Assembly: GCA_958299035.1 (NCBI GenBank)
Contig: CATQJL010000316.1
Span: forward strand, 91,844,443-91,908,442
Source: Cylicocyclus nassatus
Lineage: Eukaryota; Nematoda; Chromadorea; Rhabditida; Strongylidae
Reading direction: 5' to 3'
DNA length: 64,000 nucleotides
A program made the position numbers and the translations under genes. Below are positions 1-13,100 of this stretch, piece by piece. Within the stretch, counting starts at the first letter, position 1; every line of letters begins with the position of its first letter. Below the pieces are notes generated by a model that was not told where the DNA came from, ran no database searches, and saw only the letters and a list, made by a program, of their open reading frames with translations.

Positions 1-108
1 CATGTCCTATTGACATAAAGGCATTGATCACTGCCGCAATAGTCAAAAATAGCTCGCGCCAGCACGAGTAAAGAAGTGATTTAAATAAAAATTGACTGAA
101 ACACTTAC

Positions 109-276
109 ATCACAGTTACATCGTACACAGTGCTGTTGTCTGCGTCGGAGACAGCAATAAATTCCACATGGGAAGCAGAGAATAGCATAGAAAATTCCTG
201 TGACAGTATTCTGCCAGCGTACTGTTTGAGCATGACAGTCGGGGCAGGAACTGACTGACGGAGCAGGCGAAACCAT
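109..276 (-). CDS. BRI3/LITAF-like membrane protein, exon (partial gene)
   Basis: A 56-codon exon that begins with an ATG at 276 and ends at a strong donor (GTAAGT, read on the minus strand at 108-103). It has a Cys-Pro-x-Cys pair, then a hydrophobic Gly-Ile-Phe-Tyr-Ala stretch with Phe-Pro-Cys-Gly and a Cys-Cys pair, then an arginine cluster and a second Cys-x-x-x-Cys group. This order matches the C-terminal half of brain protein I3 (BRI3) and the LITAF-like zinc/membrane domain, where two cysteine knuckles flank a membrane-inserted segment in endosomal or lysosomal membranes. An in-frame stop lies just upstream of the ATG, so this is either the start or an exon with earlier exons upstream. 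The end of the protein must lie in positions 1-40 or outside the window; a candidate acceptor near position 30 would give an immediate stop. Confidence 0.6.
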
Positions 277-1159
277 CGGCAGTGGCCAAAACGGGAGTCA
301 CGATCACGATTCGATCGCCGAGCGGATGAGGGTGGGACGCGAGTGACGACGACGGCGAGCAAAACCCACTGTCGATAGCGATGGGCTGAAACGATCAGAC
401 TCGTTGGAAGTCGCGCGGGACTTGCAAAACGTTCGGTCAGGAATTTGGATTACGGGAGCATCTTTCCGGTCAAAAATATGAGGATGGGTAAAGTGTAAAT
501 TAGAGAATTGTGGTAGAAATGCAACGAGCTGCAAGAGTAATGCGCGAGAAAGAACCCCCCCCCCCCCCCCCCCCATCCCCCAAATCTGTAGGGAATATAA
601 AAAACGGACTAGTCAGTCATATGTACGATGATTAGGGTCGTTGTTGCTGTCGGTAGGTGGGCCATCCAAAACTGGTGTCGGCGCATTTATTATCCGTAGG
701 TGAATTAATTGCTGATATATCTTTTGCAAGTGGTTATAGTGTAGATTCTGTTCTACTTCCACCGAGTTCCATACACTATGCACTCACTTGCTCACATTGA
801 TGTTTTGATATCGAAAAGGAGAGTGCACGAAGCGATGATTGGAATTCGATGGATGTTTAGTATGCTTTACGCAGAATATCGGAAAAAGCTTGTTGAGAAC
901 GTCTTTTTATCAGAGAATGGAAACCTTTGTTTTTTGTGAGAACTAGTGAGACTCAACTGTGAAGAATTCAAGGATGGAAATGAAATGGGAATGAAGGCCT
1001 AGGGAATATCATGTCTGTATGATTCAACGCTTAGGATGATGATTGGTTTTTCCGGTCAGACCGTAAGTAATGCAACAAAAACCGCGTAACTGGTTTTCGA
1101 GGCTTTGGCCATAGAGCAGGCAGTGTACACCGGGAAAGGAGTGAAATAGAAATAAAGCA
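277..1159. other. Intergenic region with poly-C run
   Basis: No convincing exon on either strand. The spacer separates the minus-strand BRI3-like gene from the plus-strand coiled-coil gene, so it should contain the divergent promoters of both. The only marked feature is a run of 20 cytosines at 555-574. I see no clear promoter element. Confidence 0.5.
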
Positions 1160-4100
1160 ATGGCTCTTTCCATTTTTGCAGAACTGGCGGCCAAAGCAGT
1201 GCGATCGATCAAGGAAAAGAATGACCAGCTTCTGGCAAAGTTCAAAAGTGCACCCTGCGCCATTCAAACTCTAAAATGTTCGCTATTGCTCACTTAGTGC
1301 CCAGCGGGAAAGGGGCAGAAAGGAACGGGAGGAATTTTGAAGGAATGCAATCAATACGCAATGAGGTGTAGCCGGAGAATGAGTTGTCCACCGACACCGT
1401 CTGAACGACAGATGGAGATAGCAAAAGGCCAACGCTTGTATGAAAAACGCCCGAGGAACGTCCTTGATCTCGTTGTGATATTGAAAAGACCTTTTGTTAT
1501 GGTAAAGCGAAATATTACGAGCACAGCAGCACCATAATGGTAGAGAGTGCGTAATGATGTAGTACAAGGGATCATAGCCTTTTCACTCGCGTGTTTACGC
1601 CAGTCAGTTTTTGATAACGGGTCACTGACGGTGATCATAAGTGAAGGTGGGGCCCATCGCGGAAAACCGGTTCCACACGATGCTTACACATGTGACACTG
1701 TGTCTCTGAGATAGAGAAAGGTGATTGCTCTACACAATGCACTTTGTTTGTCGACTGTGCTTCCGAGCGATGAGTACTTCTAAGGCATGCAAAAGACTTA
1801 GTGATAATAAGTTTGAGTACAAGCCCTGGCAGGACATGAAAATTGCAGACATGTTTCCATTATAATAGAAATCATATGACATCATTTTCACTGGCGTCTT
1901 ACAGCTACATGATGTTGGCGCTCGTTTTGTAATAATTTCCTGGAGCCCGCCAGCTATTTCTGGAACGCTCTCCCTCATTATTCCGTCTATCTCTCTCTGC
2001 CGAGATTTATAGCTCTAGTTAGCAAGATCAAAAGAAACAAAAGGTGGCTAGGATACATAATGATATGTACTATCAATATGTACAAAAATAATATTTAGTT
2101 ATTACTCTTCAACAATGCAGTAAATTTGAGCGAAAAACATCTTCGCGTCGAAGTAGTTCATCTTGTACTACTAATTAATGTCATTCCTCAAACTGTTTCT
2201 TTTTTCAAATCTCCTAGGGTGTTGTTGCGCTTTAGAGTGCAGTGAAAGTTCATAAGCGTTTAGATTTACAGCCAATCAGTTTATTTTTGATGCCGAAAAA
2301 AGAGGAACGTCGAAAGTCAAGTTTAAACCTATTTTTCCTTTTTTCCTAATTTATGACTCGATATGCGATGATTACGTGTCTACTGTCATTACCAGGTATG
2401 TTGTAACTTTGAAATACCTGAGTTTCATACGTGTGAATCTCTATGAATGAATTTTTGAACCTTTTCCAACCTTTCAATAGCTTTATTTAGAGTACGTTCC
2501 TACATCAAAGACTATGCTTGAGAAATGATTTCCTGGTACTGTTTCACTGAACTTATTAAGGAGAAATGTTTTAAGGAATGTTTAGATGAATGCAAATGAT
2601 CACGATACCTTAGCTAGCATTCGAACCAAAATATGCGATTCCTTCCTATAAAGCGCTCAGCTAAAGTTTTATAGGTATCACGCTTTCCAACCTTTGAAAC
2701 GCGTTCGATCAGAAAATCAAGCAAAAGATCAGCTTTAGTGCTTGAAAATGGAAGTGAGAGAAAAGTTCGCTGCTTTGTCCTTCTCCTAACGAATTGTCAA
2801 AACGAGGAAAACGAAAAAATGAGTGCAGAAAACTTAAAATTGTTTGCATTGCAGCAGTTAGATCTCGGCTTTTTTCGGCAATTATAAGATGCAATTATCT
2901 TACTGCAGCGAATAGGCCCTTTTTTCGCTGTCCAAAATTACAGAGCAACATCATAAGCATGTTATCTTATCTTTGCGTTGTAAATTTTTTATACACAAAC
3001 TTGTAGAAGATCAAGAATGTGAGAAGAAATAACACCGTGTTTTGTAAATTTGACATCGCAGAATTACGGCAGAACCAGTTACCGAATGATTCACTATTGC
3101 ACACTACTCGAGGAGAACTCGTATTTTAATTACGTAGTAGTAGGACTGCAGCAAATAGGTATGAAAGATACATCATGGAACTTCAATAACTGTTGTGATA
3201 GTAGAAGTTGTTGTAATCACGAATATTCTTGCTTTTTTATCACCTCGGAAACAAGTGGTCAAAGAACAGTAGCAGCTCGTAGTCGATGCAGGGCCCGGCA
3301 TTAGGTGGCTTTTGAAGATTAAAAGAAAGGGACCAATTTTGACCCCGAAAAATGTTACGATTCACCTAAGAGGGTTTTCTTGGATTTTTTGTGCCATCAT
3401 TAGCTTAGTTTCTTCGGTTCAAAAAGCTTGGAAGCTTCTGAACTCTTATGCCTAGCGTCGGCCTGTTCCTCTTTCCGGGAAAAATTTTGCAACCGCCACA
3501 TTCACATACCTATGCTTTTGGAAATAAAACTGTTTGGAGATATGCGTATCGTTATGCTCAATGCTACATATATATTTTTCAAAGGCCAAAGCGATTGGTA
3601 TCTTGAAAAATTGTCAGCTGTTGCACTGATTTTCACAAGTGATTTTGCAAACTTTTAGAAATAGAAATAGTGGCTAGAGAGGAATGTATGAGAATACTCA
3701 TCTTTGTATTCACAGTGAGCAATCACTATTTGAATAATTTTTTTAGAAGAGCGACTGCGTACGAAGGCTCTTGATCAAAAATGCAAAGTACTGGAAGAGG
3801 AGAACGAGAAACTGATGGAAAAAGTTTGCGAGTTCGAAATGCGTGAACGTGACGAGGCCGATATGACCGAAACGTGCAAACAGCTGGAAAAAAGAATCAG
3901 AGAGGTGGGCTACGCTTGAACGAACAAATATCTCACAGGCAATTAGTGCTAGATGTGGAGAGTGCGCGAATAAAATTTGTCGGATTGAAAGTTTCCAGAC
4001 AGCGCTTGTCATTTAAGTAGCGGGAAAATGGGGGAGTATGATCAGAGTCGAGAAGAGTTTTTGCATAGCTGTTCGTCAATTCCCGAAAGCTGACTCATTC

Positions 4101-7100
4101 AGGCTGAAGAACGTGAGCAGGTACAGAGAGCCGAGTGTGAATTACGAGTAGAGACTGCCCGACTGGAAGCTGAACGGAAGAGCGAAGGTATGGTTTTGCA
4201 CCTTTTCTGCAGAAGGTATCTGGAAACTAACATCAACAGCTTGAGTTTTTGAAATGTGATCTTCCTATTGGCCAACCAAGCTCATTTAGAAGCAGCTCGA
4301 TTACTAGAACAGCTGCACGATGCAAAACTCCAAGCGACAAGAAGAAGCTTATCACTGGAGCGCAGCAAAGAAGGATCGAACGAAGCCAACACGGGACAGA
4401 CCGAAGCGAATGTGGAAGTCGAGCAACTTAGAGCACGCTGTGGGTTGTTCTTTCTTAATCTCGCAAGATATAGCAAAGATATTTCTCGAAATATTGGCTA
4501 CAGCGATGGAACAAGAGTCAGAGGTGGCACATCTTCGTGAGGAAGTGCAACAGATGAACGATCTTCGTGCAGAAATGGAACAACTACGAGCGAAATGCTC
4601 TGAAACTGCTGAAGAAGTGGACAGAATGCATTGCACCAATTTCGAATTGATGACCAAAGCTGATAATTTGGAAGTCAATTTGAAAGCAAAGGAGGAGGAA
4701 AATCAAACGTAAGTCCGTTCGAAAATACTCTAAGCGCTTAATCGTTGGGCTTTTCAGCTTACGAACAATGTACGATAAAATATCTGAGGAACTATCGCAG
4801 TTGCTCGCCGAAGAGGAGACGCAGGAGCATGAGGTTAGTACACATGACTATTGTATAATCCACCACTTAGGAAATGGTTTTTGTTAAATGGGAAATCGAA
4901 TAAATGGGAAGGACAGCTGGGATTTTTTATAGCCCGTCCATTTCCTTTATTGCGAACATATAATATTTGAACGATAAAACAGCAATTTGCTTCCGAAACA
5001 AAAATCAGGTGGACGCTAATGTGTGAACAGTTCTGGGAAGAAGAAAAGATTCAGTCATCTCCATGAACTTTACAATTTTCGATAATTTAATGGCATGCTT
5101 TCAGGGAGAGAAGACGCAAGCAGAGCTTGAATCTGTTCGACAGGAACTCACTTCCGCGCATGAACTAAAGACCAATCTTGAAGAAGAGATAGAAAAGCTG
5201 AAGACCGCCTTAGCGCATACGGAAGCTTCATTAGCTAGCTACCGCGTCGATTTGGGTAAATCCCACGAGAAAGTGGAGAGGCTCGAGAGTGATCTGTTCG
5301 CTGCTCGCGCCGAGCTGGACAATGCCCGTCTCGGCTTGCAGGAGACGAACGCGGTCAAGAAGGAACTCGAACAACTTCGCGAAGAGGTGAGGAGGTGAGG
5401 CCTTGACAACTTGGTTTTCATGGCTCCAATTCAGCTTGAGCACGAGAAGTCATCTGGTAGGGCGAAATGGGAGGAAGTGTGCAAGAAGTTCCTTGAAGGC
5501 GAGTCGAGCTCACCACAAAGCCGAAAGAATTCGCTGGAGGTGATCAACAAGGTAATTCGAATCTACTCAAACTCTTTATTGATAACCTTTTTTGGAATTT
5601 TGTAAGTCACTGAGTAGTGAGTGACACTGTTGGCTTTGCAAAGTGTAAACGGTTTGTAATTTCATTACTCATCTTTATTTTATATTTATTATTTACTATT
5701 ATTATGATCATTTATTGATTGAGGTTTTTTTGCAGGTACAACATGTCGAGTACATGACTGCGTTCGAGGAGAAGATCAAATGTCTTGAGAAGGAATTGCA
5801 AGAAGCTAAAGCGAAAATCGAGCAAGATAGGCTGGTAAGCACTTTTGCTTTGATTGTCCTACTTGGAAAATTCCACATTCTCATAAATGTGGGAAAGAGG
5901 AAGCTGTGAAAGCTGTAAAAACTAAAGTGGGATTGAACGCACGCAGACTTATATGCTCATCGATTCTGCGCCACTGCTTCAGCATTTGAAAGGACTCAAA
6001 ATACGAATTAGTCCGAGTCGACAGCCTTTGAACAAATTAGTTTTTTTTTTAGGAAAAAAAGAAACTCAAATTGGCGTTGAAACAAATGCGAGACAAAGAG
6101 AAGGCTAAGGTCGAGTCGGTGCAAGTCTTGCCAACTCTGACCGAGGTCCACGAGACGGCGGTCACTCAAGAATCGATGCAAAGCGCAGCTGCCCAGCCGC
6201 AAACCGGTGAAGAGATGGAGAAGCTGAGAAGTAGCGTCAAGGTTGGACGGGACTTTGACTGTGATCCTTTAACTTTTGAGCATGAACTTAGGAATTGGAG
6301 CTTGAGAATCGCCTTTCCCGCGAGCTGAACTCCGAGTACAACCATACAATGCTTGAAATGGAAAAGGAAGTGATCGCTCTGAAAGCGCAAGTCACCTCAC
6401 TGCAAGGAGAAACGCAGCATTTTGAAATGGAATTGAAATTGCACGAAATGCTCGAAGAGGAGCTTGAGAAAGAGTTGTTCGAAGCTCGTCAGAAGAATCA
6501 GGTTTGCCATCTTGTTACCGGGCATTGCAAAGTTTGCCTTTTTCATGAATTTCCAAATCTAATTTTTAGGAGCTGACCGAAGCAGTGCGCGCTCATGAGG
6601 ATACACTGGAGCATCGTGATGAGCAAGTGAATGGTGAAACAAATGAGCAGAATCGACTGGAAGGTGAGCAGAGGTTATTAGGTTTAATGGTGTAGTTCAA
6701 ATTTTTAGGAAATTTAATAATTCTCTCGCTTTTTCGAAGAGCTTGCTGTCTTCCTCAAGGAAATATAATGTTGGCTTGAAAGGCGATGATTAATTCATAC
6801 TTACTGTTTAAGTTTTTGCATCTGAGGTCATCGCTGGTGCAGTATGTTCTTGCACTTTTGATTCATTGTCTCGGAATAAACAATGCGCGTGTAAAGTTCT
6901 TTCCGTCGGAGCTCTTTTGACCCAGCTCTCACCATAATCTATTAGAGAATTGATACTGTTGAGATTGCCTAAAGTTCCAAATTTTCAGAGCTCATGTCCG
7001 AACTAAATCAACTTCGAGAGAAGAACATGAGACTGAGTGAAGAACTGGCAGTAACTGTTGAAAATACTACAGCTAAAGATGTTGCGCTGCAAAAGGAAAG

Positions 7101-10100
7101 GGAGAACTCATTACAGAAAGATAAAGGTTCGTGGCTTTTACGACTACGTATAAAATTTCAAGCTGTTTCAGCTCATTCTGAAGAAATAACGTCACTCTCA
7201 AAATCGTTGGAGAATGCTCAACGTGCCATAGCCGATGTTGAAGAACGTTTAACTCAAAGTGAAAGCAGTCTAGCTGAAAGCAAGTCTACCATCGAAATTC
7301 TGAGAAAAGCCGTCGAAGAGAAGACTGCACAGGCTCAACAACTGCAGAAGGAACTTATGAGCTACAAACAAGAAGAAAACATCCAGGTTGGACTAATTTT
7401 CAAAGACTATTGACTGCGCTCTAGAATCATAGCTTTGAAGACGTCAGTACTTCACGTAAAAAGTAGTTTCAATAGCACGTACAAGTAGTTTCGATAGATC
7501 TGCAATTTGGTCTTCTTAGTGCATAAAATATCTATCATTACATACTATAAGAATTTACCCAGGTCGAAAATCGAACGGAATCATCCCCCAAGTGGTGGGA
7601 TTTGGTGAGGGCTCAATCTTTTCTCCTTTAGTGCAATAGCTGTGCTCGTGTGCTTAGTGTTAGAATAGATCTATATCACATCTTTCGGTCGTGCTAAAGC
7701 CAGATCATTTTATAGTTTTGTCAAGACTTTGTTCCGCACTTAGCGGCACCCTCCTCATCTTTCTATCTCCTTTAATCTTTTTTATGTCTGAATACTGCAA
7801 TTTGTTTGAGAAATTCAATCACAGAGAAGTATGCAACTTTAGTTTTTCGTAAGAATATCACGGTAACTGTAGCTATTCAACTTCTATCACCGTCTTTTCC
7901 TTGCATGATAAAGTTCTGTTTGATGATTGGAAGAGTAAGGTATATTTTAGCAAACCGCGCTACTCAAAGCAGCCACCACCACATCGGAAGTAGTTGCCAG
8001 TGTGTTAGTTGGTGAAACTGAATCGGTTCGCTTTGATGCAAACAGAGCGGAAGCCACAGCTACGCTGGAAACAAGGCAACCTTTGGAGTCGAGTGTGGAA
8101 TTAACAGTTCCAGAACCAGAAAACAAGGAGGCCATCCTGCAAGGTTGGCAGATCTTAGTCCAATGCACTCTACGTTGAATTCGTTTACAACAGGAACTCC
8201 GAGAGCATCACCCGCTCCTGCTGGTACTGATCTTTTTGCGGAAAATTTGATCTTACGTCAGTGCGTGAATGAGTCAAATCAGATGCAGAAGGATCTAACG
8301 GAGGTGAGACGCATCAACAACTGAAACTTATAAGAGTGATATGCTATGAGTGTCTCTTTCTAGGATGTGGAAAAGATGTGGCAGCTCAAAACTGAGCTTG
8401 AAAACGCTGTTGAGGCGCTCAAAGGAGAGATTTGGTCTCTTAACGGACAACTCAAAGCCGTGAGTTACATAGTTGCTATGAATTTTGCAGTCTCTGGTTT
8501 CAACTCTGATTTTCTAGTCCATTTTGGATCGGGAACATCTAGAAGATCGCGTTGTGGAACTGGACACTTCGTTGGCAGCGGAGAAAAAACGAGCTGATGC
8601 CTTAGATTGCGAACTCTCTGAACAGGTAGATCACGAATCAAAACTTAACCACACAAAACATCTCACTCTTTAGTACATTTTTGCTTCTTCATAATGTATT
8701 TCTTTCCACTTCTTACAGACCGAACTGACTGAGAAAGCATCCCGTCAGGCGGCTGAAGCTGAAAATGAAAGCAATCGCCGACTTGCGGAATGTCTTGAAA
8801 TGGAAACTCGAAGGTGTGGCCCAATTTTTGTTGCCTGTAGTCCAGCATCTGCACAATTTTTACAGAGAACAAGTGGAGAAGGCATACGCGCAACTCAGCG
8901 AGTACTATAGCCAGCTTCAAGCCGCTTACAATGTGATTTACGCGAAAATGACAGAATTGGAAAAAGAAAGAGCTCGTGAACAAAGCCAACAACAACAGGT
9001 ATCTCCTATTTTTTTCTACAAATTGAAATCAGCAATTCATATTTTGAAGGCACCTTCCGACCACTCCGGTAATGTCACTGCTGTGATTGACACAATCTTA
9101 TCTGTAAGTTCGATGCAGTAGCTTTTTTGAATGCCAAAAATTGGATTCCACTAACGCAGCTTTAGGAGCTTCACTTGGAGTCGTTAGACGGCCTCGACTT
9201 GCATGGTAAAGTCCTATTGATCCAGAAAACATTGCGCGAAAAGTTAGCCGAGGTTTGCATACAATGAAGATCAGTTTTGCGTACCGAATACATGCTAAAT
9301 TCCAAATCTCAGCTCGAGGAACATCGGCAAGCAATAACCGAACATCGCCGAGCAAATGAGGAATTACACGAACAGCTGCGTTCGCTTGAAGAGGAGACGA
9401 ACAAAGCTGGCGGTGAAAATCGAGATGCAAAGGCCCGCTTACTCCAACTCGAGGGTGACTTGGAGTGGAAGCAGGATGAATGCGACAGCTTGCGTCGACG
9501 AGTTGACGAGGTTTGTAGCTTTCGACTTTGACGGAAACCTCTCTTTTACTTTATTTTTACAGTTACAATCCACTATTGACAAGCTGGTGGAACGAAATCA
9601 CGAAAGCGACAGTAAGTTTCACTACTTAGTCTACAGCCAACTACCCACGCTTTTTTATGTGTAAGCACTGTTAGCTACAAGTGTATGTTGTGTTTGGTGT
9701 GCGTAGCCAATCTTTCTTCTTTCTCTACTTCATTTCTGGTTTCATATGGTGTTCTGGGAAAATAAGCTTTTGAATCTTTGACAGCCAAGCGTGAGATCTC
9801 AATCTTATTGCGCTTGCTTACTGTAAAGTTGTTGACTAAAAATTTATTTGTTTGGATCACAGAATTTTGGAGTATACCGAGAATCTAGGTTGCTAGTTTT
9901 TAGTGTTTTTGGGCACGACTTCCCAGCGATACTAGAGCTAATGAGCCAAATCTCTTTATGCTTATCATAAAAAATCATCTTACTTGTCTTTATCGCAATT
10001 CACCAAAAAAACATCACTTCCGCACCGCGATAGACTACTTGCATTCTTTTTGTTTACGCTTTCACTTTTCAGAATAGTTGGAGCTCGATGAAGAAAATTT

Positions 10101-13100
10101 TTTTTATGAACTATCTTAAACGCCCGCTCATTCCAGATCTCCAAATAAGCCTTGCCACTCACCTCCCATTTTTCAGCTTTTTCACTTTTTGGAAGTAGCG
10201 TTGTCAGTGTAACAAGCATGTAGTAAAGCTTGCGTCAACTTGCAGTTTTTATTGCTTTTTCATAGTATAGCAGGTTATAAGTGGTGTTATATTAGGAAAA
10301 ACTTTTGGTCGATTTTTGGAAGAGAATTTCCGGAGTTCTGGTGCTGGACAGCGGACTGAGTCACCGTCGTCTAACCACTGTCGTTGATGCTGTCTCGGTT
10401 GCTTGTTCTGTCCACACGGCTTTTACTTGCATTGTTCTCTATCCAGCTGTTCTATCTAGTGCAACATCCTCTCCCTTCGTCCTCTGTCCTGCAAAATGCA
10501 TGTTGTGACTGTCCATCGAAGCTGTTGTTTAGTTCTCGTGTGCTTCCAATTATGACTCGATTTGCTAGACGGTGGTGACTCAGGTGGCGCCATTACAGCT
10601 CTGGCGGCATCGCGTCTACGCATTGAGCTCGCCATTTTAGCTGCCAAATTGGCAACTCGCCAAGCGGACGTCGATTCACTGTTCCGTGCCAATGCCGAGC
10701 TAGCACACACGAACGTACGATTACAAAATGAGATCGAGGAGTACGAGGAGAAAGTCGAGCCGCAAGGTGACGAGCTATCCGCGCGGAAAGTGGAGGAACT
10801 GCAAGTTAGTTCTGTTAAGGGTGCGCAGGCATAGGACAGAGTGTAAGTTCTTTCTTTAAGGAGGAGTTAACTCGTTCGCGAAATGCTGAGGCTTCCCTTC
10901 GAGAACAGCTTGACGAACTACGAACCCGTCTTCATGAAGCTGAAGCAAAGTTAGAAGAGTATGTGACCCGTCACGAAGATAACACCCCGCAAAACGCTGC
11001 ACCAGCAACAGACGGATCTAAGGTCTGGCATCTTGAACATTCGATAAAAAAAATTCCGTTGAAACTTGCACTAGAGATCCTTTACTTAGCGAGAACAAAT
11101 TTTGCTTCCATTCCCACACTGTGGATTACTCATTCATTGCCAATATCGAATACACAAAACTTAGTTTTTTTTTACTGCAGTTTGACCTAAACCATGTGTG
11201 TTATTATTTAGGCAAGAATCATGACCTAACGAATTACATCTCACAAGCATAAGTATTTTTGAAAAAAAAATGAAAACTTTAGGATGAAGAAGTATCAGTC
11301 AGAGTGCCCGTGGAAAACTCACAGGAAAGTATGGAAGCCGTCAGTTTACGCGACGAAGTAAATCTTAATCTTGTTTCGAACTTTTTTCACCATACCTTGT
11401 GATTTCTAGGTCACTCGGTTAGAAGGTGTTGAGAAGTTGCTGAACGAGAGAATTTTGTGTCTTGAAGATCAACTTATGGAAGGCGAAGAGCGACTTCAAG
11501 AGATGGAAGAAGAGCTTATGGACGAAAAAAAGAAGATTCAGTCTCTGGAAAAGGATAAAGGAGCCCTTACTAAGCAATTGGAGCAAATTAGTAATAATGC
11601 AAGTGAAAGTAGTGACCAAACATCATCAGCTGCTGTTAGCTACCTACAGATGCAATTAGACGAGGCAAAGAAGGAACTTTTGAAGTGTCAGGAAGAGCTG
11701 AAAGATCTTCGTACAGCAAAAGAGGAGTCTGCCAGTTCGGAGTTGTTTCAAACTGAACTCATGCATTTGAGGACCGAACTAGAGCAAAGTAGAAAAGACT
11801 TGAAGAATCAGCAAGAGATCGAGGAGGATAAGAAGAGGACTGAAAATGAACTCGATGCTGTTCGAAGGGAGCTAGAGGATGTGCGACGATTGCTTAGTGA
11901 GAAGGAGCAAGAGAAGGGGCGAGCCGAAGATGATGCTTGGGGCTGGGAAGACTCGCAACAAAGCAATGTCAACGCTTTGGAAGTCTCCAATTTGCAGTCA
12001 AAAGTCGCGCAATTAGAGGAAGACGAGCGCAAGTTGAGAAAGATCATCGAAGAACAACAATCGGCGATTGAATCCATGAAAGAGGAGTTGGCTAATGCTG
12101 AAGCTTGCCAAGAAGAGCTAGACGATGCCAGCAAACAAGTGAACGAGCTGCAACATGAGCTGCGAGAGGTTTGTCTTCCATTTTTCTGCATTTCAAACTT
12201 CAGATCTTACAAGAAAACAGCACTCGGTGACCGTGGCCATTCATCATAGGATTACTTCAAAGAATTTCACACCTCAGATGGTCCGCCTGCAGATAGTCGT
12301 AACTTATCTGACAGTCTTCGGATTTATCTGACAAGAATTCAGGGTGGTTATGATGAAAAAGGACTCATTTGTAGAGCGGACCCAGCTGAAAGGTCTCTAA
12401 GGCCCCGGACAGACTTCACGCGACTTAATCGTCGCGATCTAATCGCCAAGATTTCCATTCATTTTCATTTCACATTCAAAAACTTCGGGCTGGAAAAGTA
12501 TCACAACCGAATGCTAGTTGATCGGCATGGAATGATGCTGTAACAGTTGTCTCGTCGCGATTCACTCGCAACGATCAAATCGCATGAAGTCTGCCCGAGG
12601 CATAAGACGGATTTACATTGATAAGAAAGCGGCCTTATCTGTAAAATTTCGGGGTAATTGTACTGCACCTTGAAGCGCCGTCTCAAATGTGCTTTTGCTA
12701 TGTACTGAGCGGTTGAAAATATTAGGTTGTGTAATTCTGTCCCATTTTTTCTTTCGATTTCTTCACAGTTTTTGCACGGTGTTTCAAAAAATGTGTACAT
12801 GCATTTGAAAGCTCTAAGCCTGCTCTACCAAAATCTTTACTTCATTTTCCTACGTGGGAGAAATTCACAAGCACTCCAAAATCAAATTGGAAAACCAAAG
12901 AAATAAAAACCATCCTCGACAACTACTTTACATCGCCTTGTCTAGGTCAGAATGCCTGCAAAAGAGCTCGAAAAATCTGCTGAGCACAAGAAGAGAATAC
13001 TATAGCTTCTGCAGCGGTTCGAGAATGCTGAAAAGTTTCGAAAAAAGTCTGTAAATCCAAAAAGTCTTCTTTCTAACGTTTCTTTAATGTTGTTGTTGAA

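Noticed and set aside
7806..8015. 69-codon plus-strand frame overlapping exon 15
   Set aside because: Wrong frame relative to the exon that joins its neighbours in phase.
11808..12191. 127-codon minus-strand frame
   Set aside because: Antisense shadow of exon 27 of the coiled-coil gene.
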